Shown: positions 26,133 to 34,081 of the stretch, piece by piece
Numbering within the stretch: the first letter of the stretch is position 1
How the letters are laid out: each line of letters opens with the position of its first letter
Assembly (NCBI GenBank): GCA_965224105.1
Contig: CBDCYH010000002.1
Span: 1,736,001-1,800,000 of the forward strand
Direction: 5' to 3'
Length of the DNA: 64,000 bases
DNA from: CBDCYH01 sp965224105
Lineage (GTDB): Bacteria; Bacteroidota; Rhodothermia; Rhodothermales; JABDKH01
Program-made: the position numbers and the translations under genes
Notes under the pieces: generated by a model
The model's input: only the letters and a program-made list of their open reading frames with translations
Database searches by the model: none
What the model was told of the DNA's origin: nothing

Positions 26133-26321
26133 ATGAACAAAAAGCTTGAACGCTTCAGCAGGGCTGCGCCAGCAGGCACCTACTCTGAACCAACCGAGGT
26201 AGAAAAGCAAAAAACAAAAACGGAGCTTCGGACTGTCAAAAAGCGTTTTCTTGAACTGTACAATCAAAACAAAGATGTGGAGATTGTTAAACAGGATCAA
26301 CTTGCCTTTAGAGTGGATTAG
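26133..26321 (+). CDS. Small charged protein of unknown function (island)
   Basis: 62 residues from the ATG at 26133 (MNKKLERFSRAAPAGTYSEP). It is basic, has no signal peptide or membrane segment and is predicted mostly helical from residue 25 onward. A strong rho-independent terminator begins 20 nt after the stop, so this is a free-standing, separately terminated gene. Size, charge and position at the head of the cargo would suit a small regulator or antitoxin-like protein, but I recognise no family. Confidence 0.5.
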   Translation: MNKKLERFSRAAPAGTYSEPTEVEKQKTKTELRTVKKRFLELYNQNKDVEIVKQDQLAFRVD

Positions 26322-26340
26322 AGACAAACTAAGTTCTTAA

Positions 26341-26373
26341 AAAGGCTCGGGCTGCAAAGCTCGGGCTTTTTTT
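26341..26373 (+). terminator. Rho-independent terminator
   Basis: A 13-bp stem, AAAGGCTCGGGCT pairing with AGCTCGGGCTTTT through several G-U pairs, closes a GCAA tetraloop and is followed by a T run. The wobble pairs make it stable only as plus-strand RNA, which fixes its direction. It ends the transcript of the 62-residue gene. Confidence 0.85.
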
Positions 26374-26477
26374 GTTAAAACGAATCGTCGTGACAGTTGA
26401 CTGGATTTCCCGTTTGTGAATTTGACACTGCGAGCAATTTCTCTATCCTCAATTTCGCTGAAATAATCTCCCCAAAT

Positions 26478-28121
26478 ATGGAAATCAACTCGGACCACAC
26501 ATCTACCGCCTATGAACTAAGGCTACCACAAAGAATTGAGATCTTTGAATATTCGAAGGAAAAATTTATCTCTCTTGCGGCGACAATGTCCGAATGTTCT
26601 GAAGACCATCATCAATTGAAAGAAGTAGCGAGTTATTTGGAGGATAGGAAAGCAACGACGATGGTTTTCGAATTATACATCGATCGTCACTACCTCGATG
26701 AGCACAAGTTCTATCATTCGACTCGATTAGATCCGCCGGGACACGTGACCGCACGGTTGCATTTCTTTGACAACGATGTCAGTGAGACTCTTTTGCCAGA
26801 CGCGAAGACCCTGTTATTTTCGAGCAAAAAGAAGCGCAGAAAAATCGAGTACTCGTACTCAAAAGCTTACATAGGCTTCACTGTAATTCGACCATCCCTT
26901 ACACCGATTGGCCGGACTTTGTTCACGAACAAAACTATCGAATACCTTCCAAAGTGCCGGTGTCATCTTCTCGGGATCGAACTAACATTCCGTGCATCGG
27001 CCTTTTCGCAGCAGGACAGCACCGTCTCCTCATGTGCAACAACATCAGCATGGTCTGCACTGTATCATTGGTGTAGACGTGAAGGCTATCGTACTCCGAC
27101 ACCATATACAGTAGCACGCCGAGCGACAGAACACAGTCACGAATTGGGGCGGCAATTTCCATCGCCTGGACTTACCTCCGGCCAGTTAGCAGCATCATTA
27201 GTTGCGAACGGATTCCCTCCGCTAATCCTAGACGTGGAACACAAACGTGCCCAAGAGACCGCGACCATCGTATCGATATATACAAGATCAGGAATTCCAG
27301 TAATACTGCTGCTAAAAAAACCTGGAGAGAAAAACCGTGTGGGGCATGCAGTAATTGCTTACGCAACAGATGCTCCAAGTCTCCGGTATCCCAAGCAACA
27401 GTCGGATTCTCTAGGTACCAGCGGATCTGACAAAAAAGCAACTAAGAAATGTCAGACGACCCAGCCAAGACTCATTCCTGGAGATTGTCGCCAATTTACG
27501 GTCCACGATGATCGGCTTGGACCGTACATTGACGTAGAGTTCGACCCGAAAAAACCATTTGTCCAGCTTACACGAGTCGGAGATGATTCACCGAAGATCG
27601 ATGAAACACACACTGAACGCACTTCCCGTGTAGACTGTGAAATTGATACAGATAGCAACTCAGCAAAAGACGAGGCCGGTAAGTTTGGGATTTGGCAAAT
27701 ACACACAATTCACGTTCCCTTGTACCCCAAGATTAGAGCAACTGCTTATGAACTTATCCAAATGGCAAAAGCAGCCGTGGAATACCTCCCTGAAAAATTG
27801 GGGATAGATCTAAATCCGTGTTCGGTAGACATATTCTATTGTCATTCTGGTTCGTATTTTCGGAAACATTTCCCACAAGATATCAATCAACGTGAAATCG
27901 TATTCTTCCTAACACAGTCTTTTTTCAGTAGATACATTGCGGTAACACGATTTTTCGAGGGTTCGGATTGGCAGGTTGACCTCCTCTGGGACGTAACTCA
28001 CAAATTAAGTGATGACGACAATATGAACGACTGGGCGGTAGTCGGGTTGTTGACGTCAAGCGATATCGATCGAGACAAAGTGTATGCGTTGGCTCAAATT
28101 TGGAAATGTCCATTTATTTAA
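26478..28121 (+). CDS. Papain/C39-like cysteine peptidase-like protein (island)
   Basis: 547 residues from the ATG at 26478; a TTG at 26397 is open but unlikely. No signal peptide, so cytoplasmic. The middle region has a cysteine-peptidase-like layout: QQDSTVSSCATTSAWSALYH with a candidate nucleophile Cys near 185, then GHAVIAYA with a candidate His near 291. The segment AYIGFTVIRPSLTPIGRT just before it occurs in related uncharacterised proteins as far as I recall. The C-terminal 200 residues are unassigned. It converges with the LCAT-like gene; the two stop codons overlap (28118-28121), an unusually tight pairing. A toxin, defence or peptide-processing role is possible, none shown. Confidence 0.6.
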   Translation: MEINSDHTSTAYELRLPQRIEIFEYSKEKFISLAATMSECSEDHHQLKEVASYLEDRKATTMVFELYIDRHYLDEHKFYHSTRLDPPGHVTARLHFFDNDVSETLLPDAKTLLFSSKKKRRKIEYSYSKAYIGFTVIRPSLTPIGRTLFTNKTIEYLPKCRCHLLGIELTFRASAFSQQDSTVSSCATTSAWSALYHWCRREGYRTPTPYTVARRATEHSHELGRQFPSPGLTSGQLAASLVANGFPPLILDVEHKRAQETATIVSIYTRSGIPVILLLKKPGEKNRVGHAVIAYATDAPSLRYPKQQSDSLGTSGSDKKATKKCQTTQPRLIPGDCRQFTVHDDRLGPYIDVEFDPKKPFVQLTRVGDDSPKIDETHTERTSRVDCEIDTDSNSAKDEAGKFGIWQIHTIHVPLYPKIRATAYELIQMAKAAVEYLPEKLGIDLNPCSVDIFYCHSGSYFRKHFPQDINQREIVFFLTQSFFSRYIAVTRFFEGSDWQVDLLWDVTHKLSDDDNMNDWAVVGLLTSSDIDRDKVYALAQIWKCPFI

Positions 28122-29461
28122 ACCACGAATAATACGTCCCGGACTTCCCCGCTGGGGCACGTGAGGGCGACATTATAGGTTCCCGGCTCGAGTCCATCCT
28201 CTAGTTGAAAAATCCCGTGACCCGAATCCTCTACCATTAACGAAAATTGTCGGCCCGGTCCATCTTCCTTGCTTATGATCAACCGCAAATTCTCTGACAT
28301 TGAAGAACTATATGCGACCTGAATAGATTTTCTCGATTCAGCTATGTTGTCCATTTCGAATCCGAGAATTTCGTCTGTTGTTTTTTGAAAATGGGGTGTA
28401 GCGTATGCGTCAAAATTCACGTACAGTGCTTGAACACATTCAAAAACGGCTTGGCGAACAACATCAACGTTCGGCATGGTGCCGTGTTTTGCGTTCGCAA
28501 ACTTACAGAAATGCTTAAGCGATTCCGTCACCGCTGATACATAAGGAACTGTGCCATCGCCCCTAAGATCCGAACCATCGAATGGATCCGTTTCACGAAA
28601 ATCTAGGCGGTTGTTTTCCCTAACCCAAGCTGATTGTTTTGTTGACTGGTTTGTCCCGACAATTGGGAGACAACGGCACGCGGATTTTGCATAGTCTGTA
28701 TCAGCTTGATTTGAATTTATTGATTCGCGTAGCTCAGTATGCATGGTTTGGAGTTGGCCGAGTTTCTGGTGATCAATGTCCATGTCACGCATATCAAGTA
28801 CCCCTCTAGGACTTCCTGAACCATCGATTACACAAGGATACATCGGGACCAATTGATATAGTGAATCCAGTTTCCTGCAAAGTTTCGACAATTTCTCGTG
28901 GCGAATGTCAAGCAAGGATACTCCATTAACCAAACACCTTAGCGCGTTCAATGAACCTCTGAACGGAGTGCCAAGGGTAACAAGTGCTTTGGTGTCGCGC
29001 CAGCCTTCAAGAACCTCTACATAGTACCGAGATACTAGCCCACCCATAGAATGGGCAATCAATATTAGCCGAGCACCTGGATTGATATCGCTTCGAACTC
29101 TATTTAGCACTTCAACAGCAAAACTCTTAAGCAGCTGCGCAGTTTTGCGAATGTCTTGTCTCCAGTCATATCCAAATTCAAAGAGCGTTTCTGAATGTAC
29201 TAAACCGAAAGTCTTTTCAACCCAGGGTAGGAATTGAGCATAACCATCTACCAACGCAAGTCCGGGCAATATGCGCGCGCCGGAAACCAAACCTACAGGT
29301 TCCAACACAAGATCAAGATTCCCTAGAGTGTCAAAGTAACGTTCATCCAACATCTTCGGGAGAGTGGAAAATTGACCCCATACTATCTCTCCTTTGTACT
29401 TGAGTTTGCTTCCTAGGATACCTGGAAGGACAATCACTACATCGTCAATAAAGTAACTCAT
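28118..29461 (-). CDS. LCAT-like alpha/beta-hydrolase (lecithin:cholesterol acyltransferase family)
   Basis: 447 residues, no signal peptide. Family marks: VIVLPGILGSKL at the N-terminus, FGYDWRQD near 100, nucleophile elbow AHSMGGLVSRYY with Ser near 138, DGTVPY with the acidic residue near 303, and KHGTMPN with His near 326. This is the triad order of LCAT/phospholipase-type hydrolases. The C-terminal 90 residues form an extra beta-rich domain. Being cytoplasmic and in a mobile island next to a peptidase-like gene, it could act on membranes, as phospholipase effectors of some phage-defence systems do. That is an inference. Its 3' end overlaps that of the convergent neighbour. Confidence 0.8.
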   Translation of the reverse strand: MSYFIDDVVIVLPGILGSKLKYKGEIVWGQFSTLPKMLDERYFDTLGNLDLVLEPVGLVSGARILPGLALVDGYAQFLPWVEKTFGLVHSETLFEFGYDWRQDIRKTAQLLKSFAVEVLNRVRSDINPGARLILIAHSMGGLVSRYYVEVLEGWRDTKALVTLGTPFRGSLNALRCLVNGVSLLDIRHEKLSKLCRKLDSLYQLVPMYPCVIDGSGSPRGVLDMRDMDIDHQKLGQLQTMHTELRESINSNQADTDYAKSACRCLPIVGTNQSTKQSAWVRENNRLDFRETDPFDGSDLRGDGTVPYVSAVTESLKHFCKFANAKHGTMPNVDVVRQAVFECVQALYVNFDAYATPHFQKTTDEILGFEMDNIAESRKSIQVAYSSSMSENLRLIISKEDGPGRQFSLMVEDSGHGIFQLEDGLEPGTYNVALTCPSGEVRDVLFVV

Positions 29462-29572
29462 GATAATCGGTGTCGGACCGTAGGAAATCTATTGAAACAG
29501 GAGGAAGTCACCTAGCAGACGCCAGCGATATTTCTGTCCAACATAGCAGTATAAAATTCATGCATCCATTCA

Positions 29573-29617
29573 AAAACTCTTGGCGCAATGTTTATTTGCG
29601 GAGGCGGCAAGAGTTTT
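29573..29617. repeat. 10-bp perfect inverted repeat upstream of LCAT-like gene
   Basis: AAAACTCTTG (29573-29582) and CAAGAGTTTT (29608-29617) are perfect inverted copies 25 nt apart, in the 247-bp space between the LCAT-like gene and the DUF4145 gene. As RNA it could be a terminator-like hairpin for the DUF4145 transcript (minus strand, no long T run). As DNA it could be an operator. Confidence 0.4.
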
Positions 29618-29708
29618 AGTTAGGTTTTTGTACACAAATTCGGCGACATGGTGCGATTGCGTTGGCCCGTTGCAATATTGGGCTACCCTCAACCAACTTG
29701 CTGTGCGT

Positions 29709-30389
29709 TCATGACAAGTCGTCTCTATTTTTGATCGCGTCTAGAGACGAATTTGGAAGGCTGTTGTATAGTGAATCGACTCGCTTTGGCATTGAAACCA
29801 TATGTTCAACAATGATATTGACAAGGGGGAACATCGCCGCGACAATCGAACTGTCATCGGTCTCAATCTGGCCCGGATGCACGGCGTTGTTGCCTGTAAC
29901 GCGTACAACGTCCAAGGCTTGTTGAACTTGTTCTGGCAATCCCTTCTTGACGAGGCTGCCGATGTCTGTATTGAGATTCTTTCCCTTCTCACCTAATGCT
30001 TTGCATAGTTTCTGGATCGCAAGTCGTAAAAGCGCTGCGGCTCCTCTCGGAGACGATTCCACGATCAGTGCTGCCTCACTGTAGTCTTTCTTTACCTCGG
30101 CCGGCATATCTTCATTCGGGGGAGGTGCACCAGTCTCCCGCGGATAGATCAGATCGACCTCATGCCATATTAACAGACCGTCACAGTGTTCGCACAAGCT
30201 GGCCCGTATTGTTGTCTTCGACAGGTCCTGATTCTCGCCTAGGGGAGTGGCGTGCCTGGTACCTGCATAACCCCAATGGTAGTGCCGGGCCAAGACTTGG
30301 CAATGCGGGCAGGTGAACGACTTTTTTAGTGATTCTGGTGGTGTAAGCCTCCCCAAGGTTGGTCCGCTTGAAAGTAGAGATAAATACAT
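29709..30389 (-). CDS. DUF4145 domain protein with zinc-ribbon N-terminus (island)
   Basis: 226 residues, cytoplasmic. Two CxxC pairs (FTCPHCQ near 25, LCEHCDG near 68) form a likely zinc ribbon. It is followed by the helical DUF4145 core with SSPRGAAALLRLAIQKL and the closing VTGNNAVHPGQIE. Family knowledge: DUF4145 occurs alone or fused to restriction and other nuclease genes and is frequent in defence islands; its activity is not defined. It lies upstream of the LCAT-like gene on the same strand and its start is next to the IS3 remnant. Confidence 0.82.
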   Translation of the reverse strand: MYLSLLSSGPTLGRLTPPESLKKSFTCPHCQVLARHYHWGYAGTRHATPLGENQDLSKTTIRASLCEHCDGLLIWHEVDLIYPRETGAPPPNEDMPAEVKKDYSEAALIVESSPRGAAALLRLAIQKLCKALGEKGKNLNTDIGSLVKKGLPEQVQQALDVVRVTGNNAVHPGQIETDDSSIVAAMFPLVNIIVEHMVSMPKRVDSLYNSLPNSSLDAIKNRDDLS

Positions 30390-30399
30390 ATTTTTAAGC

Positions 30400-31060
30400 T
30401 ATAAAGAAGTCACGATTTTCAGAGAAGCAGATCATCGGCATCTTGAACCGATACAGGACGTATGTCGCGAGCACGGTCTTAGTCCTGCCACGTATTACAA
30501 CTGGAAGAAGCGTTACGGCGGGATGAGCGTAGTTAGCCCGTGTTAAGGAACTCGAGTCAGAGAACGCGCGCCTAAAGAAGATGTACGCAGAACTCAGCCT
30601 GGTGCATCACGCGCTAAAGGACGCTGTTGAAAAAAAGCTCTAAGCCCTGATGCTCGCCGCGAACTGGTAGACTACATGAAGGATCACCACCGCGTGAGTG
30701 AGCGTCAGGGCTGCGCTGCGATGTCCATAGCGCGGAGTACGTATCGGTACACGCCTAAACAGAAGGATGACTCTGCTATCATCGAAGCGTTGCTGTCGCT
30801 GGTTGAGCAGTTCCCATCCATCGGCTTTGGACTCTGCATGGATAGGCTACGCCTACAGGGCAAGGCCTGGAATCACAAACGGGTGTATCGTGTGTACCGG
30901 GCATTGGGACTTAGTATGCGGCGAAGAGCGAGAAGACGTCTTCCCGCCCGTGTCAAACACCATCTGTATGAACCGACGGGCAGCAGCAAGCCATAGATGG
31001 CAGCATCGCAGGGGACCCTGGAATTTCGACATCTGGGAAGACAGGTTTCCTTCGCTACTT
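30400..31060 (+). mobile_element. Degenerate IS3-family insertion sequence
   Basis: Pieces of both transposase genes remain. OrfA: HRHLEPIQDVCREHGLSPAT and YYNWKKRYGGMSVV, then in another frame the leucine-zipper-like ESENARLKKMYAELSLVHHA. OrfB: REL(V)DYMKDHHRVSERQG, SIARSTYRY, PSIGFGLCMDRLR and KRVYRVYRALGLSMRRRARR. Frameshifts and stops separate them. The catalytic DDE core after the RLPARVK segment is lost or unrecognisable. It is probably of the IS407/IS2-like branch by wording, not verified. It lies between the DUF4145 gene and a frameshifted gene and may have damaged the latter. Confidence 0.8.
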
Positions 31061-31061
31061 C

Positions 31062-31780
31062 ATGGCTGTACGAACGCCAACGGGGCCTGCCTACTACGTT
31101 AGCGAAACGCCGGCGCCAATAGCATACCTTGAGTTTTTTGGATCTCCACCAACGATATCCTCCACCTTGTATCACGGTACAGGCCCATCGCTAAAGGCGC
31201 GGGTTCCCAGTTCAGTTGTTGATTCAACCGGCGTGGACTTCAGCGCCGGTGTAGACTATGAACGTTTCGGTGAATCTGCGCGTCTGACGGGTGTGATTGA
31301 AGCCACGCTCAGTCCTGTGGCTGCAGACGCTTTGTCTGCTGTCGGAGAAAGTTTTCTCCTGTGGGATTTCGATGTCGATGGTAACTTCATTACAACCTAT
31401 TTGCGCCAGGTGACCATTGATCACCTATTAGGCAAGCAAGCACGCTTGACTCGTCACGCACCTACTCCGCCCAGATCCTTGTAGGCGATGAACTAGCAGA
31501 ACTGGATGGTAGCTATTCCACAAATGCATCGTCAATGACGATTGGTGGCCTCTTCGATACACCTGGAAATTTTGGTCTGAACGCAGAGGGAAATTACTCT
31601 TATCGCGTTACACCCGATAGTTTGTTTCTTCGGATAGACAAAGAGATTGATTGCGCAGAATTGTTGGGGAGGCCGGGTTCTGACTGTAGCATTGTCTTTG
31701 AGAATAGCTTTTTTTTAAAGAGAGAGACCGTTTCGGCCGAGGGTTACCGGTTGGAGCTGGTTTTTGTTAGAGCCAAATGA
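31062..31780 (+). pseudogene. Frameshifted hypothetical gene (island)
   Basis: An open frame from 31062 to 31484 (VRTPTGPAYYVSETPAPIAY to QVTIDHLLGKQ) and a second open frame to 31780 (from TLDSSRTYSAQILVGDELAE, ending RLELVFVRAK) join naturally at about 31440 with one frameshift inside GGCAAGCAAGCACG. The composite protein would have about 235 residues and beta-rich character; no family recognised. Its 5' end lies in the IS3 remnant, so an original signal peptide may have been lost. Its stop overlaps the start of the next lipoprotein gene (ATGA), showing that the two were once an operon. Confidence 0.5.
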
Positions 31781-32397
31781 AAGTCCGGTTCATGGTATTA
31801 GTGTGTCTTGTCGTTGTCTCTTCCTGTAGCTTCGAAAAAGAGGAGGCGGAGTTTGGGTGGTTGGTCGACTCGAAGTGGGTGTATGATTTTGAGGTTGTGG
31901 AGGGCGAGAGGGTTTTTGTAGATCTTGTTGAGCTGCATGACATGAAGGGCGCTCTGGAGATTGAAATTCGGGCTTCTCATGGATCTGTTGCGCTTGAAGC
32001 AAATAGTCATTTCGAAAATTTTCGCAAACAGGTTTTTCCCGACTTATCTGTCATCAATGTAAGAGATGGATTAAGTCTCTCTAAAGTGGTGCGTTGTTTA
32101 ACAGAAATGTGCCTTATTGCACAACACGATTTTTACCTGCGAATTCCGTTGCAGCCGGAAATCGGTCAAGTTCTAGGTAGTCCCTACAGGCCGTTTTCTT
32201 CCTACGTGGTTGAGTCACTTGATGAGGCAGTAACCGTTCCACTGGGAACCTTCAATTCGTTCTCCCAGGTTGATACTATTGCGCTCAGGAGAGAGGTCTG
32301 GAGTCGAGACGTGGGTTTGATTCGCTATGATATTGTAGACCGGGAGGGCAAGACTCTGGGGTCGTTCGTATTGAATTCAGTTGAGGTAATTAAATGA
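31777..32397 (+). CDS. Lipoprotein of unknown function (island)
   Basis: 206 residues. Lipoprotein signal MKVRFMVLVCLVVVSSCSF (Cys 17). The mature part starts with FGWLVDSKWVYDFEVVEGE, a pattern seen in beta-rich periplasmic lipoproteins, and contains the central segment CLTEMCLIAQHDFYLRI. No family assigned. It overlaps the broken gene upstream by 4 nt and is the last intact cargo gene before the integrase remnant. Confidence 0.65.
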   Translation: MKVRFMVLVCLVVVSSCSFEKEEAEFGWLVDSKWVYDFEVVEGERVFVDLVELHDMKGALEIEIRASHGSVALEANSHFENFRKQVFPDLSVINVRDGLSLSKVVRCLTEMCLIAQHDFYLRIPLQPEIGQVLGSPYRPFSSYVVESLDEAVTVPLGTFNSFSQVDTIALRREVWSRDVGLIRYDIVDREGKTLGSFVLNSVEVIK

Positions 32398-32469
32398 ACC
32401 GCATATTAATCGCAATACGTGAACAAAGTGTGCGACAACCGCGGAATACTTGCGACCAAGACCATTGAG

Positions 32470-32812
32470 AATAATGCCGCCCAATTTTTTGTGGTACTGC
32501 TCCAGTATTTCATGCTTTGTCTTGGTTTGGACTGGTCGAACGCTAGACATTCTTTCCTTCAGGGTGTAGAGATTCATACCACTCTGCACTGCCCAACTCG
32601 CGAACGTGTGCCGCAGCGAATGAAAGTTGACCTCCTTGGCAAATTAACCAGACGGCGATAATGGCGAAACCGCGAGCTCAAATACAGATTGTTGATCTGC
32701 CCACCTTCAGCTCCGTTGAAGACGAAGTCTCTATCCACTTCATTTGGTCGCTCCCCATCCAGACGCTGAGTAAGCGGGCTCGACCACTAAGCGGAACACG
32801 TCTTTCACGACC
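32470..32812 (-). pseudogene. Tyrosine recombinase (phage-type integrase) remnant
   Basis: Read across frameshifts, the minus strand gives GRERRVPLSGRARLL, then DGERPNEVDRDFVFNG and GGQINNLYLSSRFRHYRR, then VNFHSLRHTFASWAVQSG and MNLYTLKERM. This is the C-terminal catalytic domain of a tyrosine recombinase, including the His-x-x-Arg box in HSLRHTFAS. At least two frameshifts are needed (near 32780 and 32650). The tail that should contain the nucleophile Tyr is degenerate, and the N-terminal half is absent because the sequence runs into the tRNA attachment site. This was most likely the enzyme that inserted the island. Confidence 0.85.
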
Positions 32813-32860
32813 AAGTGGAGCCAAGGGGAATCGAACCCCTGACCTCTACAATGCCATTGT
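32813..32860. repeat. attR-like site within tRNA-Ala(GGC)
   Basis: Right copy of the 48-bp direct repeat shared with 25580-25627. It forms the 3' half of the intact tRNA-Ala gene, so the island restored the tRNA when it integrated. Confidence 0.93.
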
Positions 32861-32888
32861 AGCGCTCTACCAACTGAGCTATGGCCCC
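32816..32888 (-). tRNA. tRNA-Ala, anticodon GGC
   Basis: 73-nt cloverleaf on the minus strand. Acceptor GGGGCCA pairs with TGGCTCC, the D-arm is GCTCAGTTGGTAGAGC, the anticodon stem CTACA/TGTAG has loop ATGGCAT (anticodon GGC), and the T-arm is AGGGG TTCGATT CCCCT. The discriminator base is A; the CCA end is not encoded. Its 3' part serves as integration site of the island at 25580-32860. Confidence 0.97.
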
Positions 32889-32948
32889 AAGTGATTTTCT
32901 GAAACTACGCCACCGGCATCCGCCGGTCAAATTGAGAGTACGCATCCA

Positions 32949-33419
32949 TCATCTGCCGATAAGCAACGAAAGGAGTGTGGCAACAAACGCGGAGTAGAGG
33001 GCGCTGCCAACCCAGAGCGATCCGATCATCGACCCGGTAAGGGTGCCGGTCTGTAGTCCGAGGAAGGCAACCAGCAGTCCGTTGTGCACAAGCCCCGTGG
33101 TAAAGCCTCCGAGCAGCGCCTGACGGGGGACTATGTGTAACGACTCTCGTTCACCGGGTGTCAGGAATCCAATCAGAAAACCGAGCAGTGTTTTCAGAAA
33201 CATGTGCAGGCCCCAGGTATCGTAGATCGCGTCCATGACAACCCCAAGGAGGAATCCGCCGATCGCGCCGGTTCGGCGTCCCCGCTTGAGTCCGATCCAC
33301 GCCGCTGCGAGCATGACCAGGTCGGGGTAGGCCCCCCACAATTCCATCCGGCCGAGGATCAGCCACTGTACGAGGAGCGCAACGATTCCCAGGACTATGT
33401 AATTGGCGTAGCGGCGCAT
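32949..33419 (-). CDS. mreD: Rod shape-determining protein MreD
   Basis: 156 residues, about five membrane helices and the MreD-like order: N-terminal helix, then PDLVMLAAAWIGLKRG, then GFLLGVVMDAIYDTWGLHMF and the conserved LLGFLIGFL. Family role: part of the elongasome with MreB, MreC, PBP2 and RodA. No mreC or other partner is in view on this side; the gene is followed by tRNA-Ala, and the divergent neighbour is the peptide operon. The assignment rests on length and helix pattern plus the G-x-x-x-D-x-x-x motif in helix 3. Confidence 0.75.
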   Translation of the reverse strand: MRRYANYIVLGIVALLVQWLILGRMELWGAYPDLVMLAAAWIGLKRGRRTGAIGGFLLGVVMDAIYDTWGLHMFLKTLLGFLIGFLTPGERESLHIVPRQALLGGFTTGLVHNGLLVAFLGLQTGTLTGSMIGSLWVGSALYSAFVATLLSLLIGR

Positions 33420-33592
33420 GCCCGAAAGCTACGGTGTGGGAAGGGCAAATACTCGGCTGGCAGCGATTTCAAGCACCAACGTGAAAGAAGACCAAGATAT
33501 TATCGAGCACGATAATGAATCTAATAATGAAAAGGAAAGTGAACTTGGCGCACGATATGTCTGAATCAAACCAAATTAATAGAGGGTTAGTT

Positions 33593-33808
33593 ATGAAAGG
33601 GAAAACTTTTTTGAACTTGGCAACACTTGTCGGAGCGCTGGCGATAATGACTCTGCCAATGATGCTAACGCCTGGACAAAGTATGGCTGATCCGCCCGAG
33701 GAATTGTCGGTCCACACCTGTCAAATAAATGGAGAGCACTGTGTTTGTTGCGTTAAAGCACCCGGCAATATCGATTGCTCACAACCCGGTGAAGTCGACT
33801 GTAACTAA
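33593..33808 (+). CDS. Small secreted cysteine-rich peptide, type 2, first copy
   Basis: 71 residues from the ATG at 33593 (MKGKTFLNLATLVGALAIMT), with GAGGG 8-12 nt upstream; a longer frame to 33515 is unlikely. The signal peptide ends near GQSMADPPE. The mature part has six cysteines: C-x6-C-x-C-C-V, then IDCSQ and a final VDCN. It shares CVCCV, (I)(D/E)CSQ and VDC(N/D) with the next gene, so the two are tandem duplicates of a family different from the GGSE(N/V)CL peptides upstream. First gene of a four-gene operon with a propeller and a redoxin. Confidence 0.7.
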   Translation: MKGKTFLNLATLVGALAIMTLPMMLTPGQSMADPPEELSVHTCQINGEHCVCCVKAPGNIDCSQPGEVDCN

Positions 33809-33828
33809 AAACAAGTGGTACTTACAAA

Positions 33829-34068
33829 ATGAAAGATTCAATAACCCGCACTCGTATTTTTCAACTGGTGACCGTTTTGTTAGCCGTAGGAATATTCTTT
33901 CTCGGGTCTTCAAAACTGGACTTGGTTTCGACTGCGAAAGCCGATCCGCCATCGCTTTGCTTTGCGAAGTCATGCCAAGTCGGGGATCAGTATTGCGTTT
34001 GCTGTGTCATAATGTACGAGGAACAACCAATTGAGTGTTCGCAGTGCTACACAGTTGATTGTGACTAA
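33829..34068 (+). CDS. Small secreted cysteine-rich peptide, type 2, second copy
   Basis: 79 residues. Signal MKDSITRTRIFQLVTVLLAV, probably cleaved near AKADPP. The mature part contains eight cysteines with the shared elements YCVCCV, IECSQC and VDCD at the end. The ADPP motif after the signal is common to both copies. It lies 20 nt after the first copy and within 13 nt of the propeller start. An even cysteine count fits internal disulfides or metal binding, and a CXXC redoxin is encoded in the same operon. Confidence 0.72.
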   Translation: MKDSITRTRIFQLVTVLLAVGIFFLGSSKLDLVSTAKADPPSLCFAKSCQVGDQYCVCCVIMYEEQPIECSQCYTVDCD

Positions 34069-34081
34069 AGATTCCTACCTG

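Larger units (their letters stand above)
25580..32860. mobile_element. 7.3-kb genomic island in tRNA-Ala(GGC)
   Basis: Bounded by a perfect 48-bp direct repeat of the tRNA-Ala 3' end. The intact tRNA is at the right end, and a frameshifted tyrosine-recombinase remnant lies immediately inside that end. The cargo is a 62-residue protein with its own terminator, a cysteine-peptidase-like protein, an LCAT-like hydrolase, a DUF4145 protein, an IS3 remnant, a frameshifted gene and a lipoprotein. Parts, especially 25.8-26.1 kb, are visibly AT-rich compared with the flanks. With the integrase broken the island is probably immobile. Confidence 0.88.

Noticed and set aside
29573..29617. Terminal inverted repeats of an insertion sequence
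   Set aside because: Arms are only 25 nt apart with no transposase between; the IS3 remnant begins 780 bp away.
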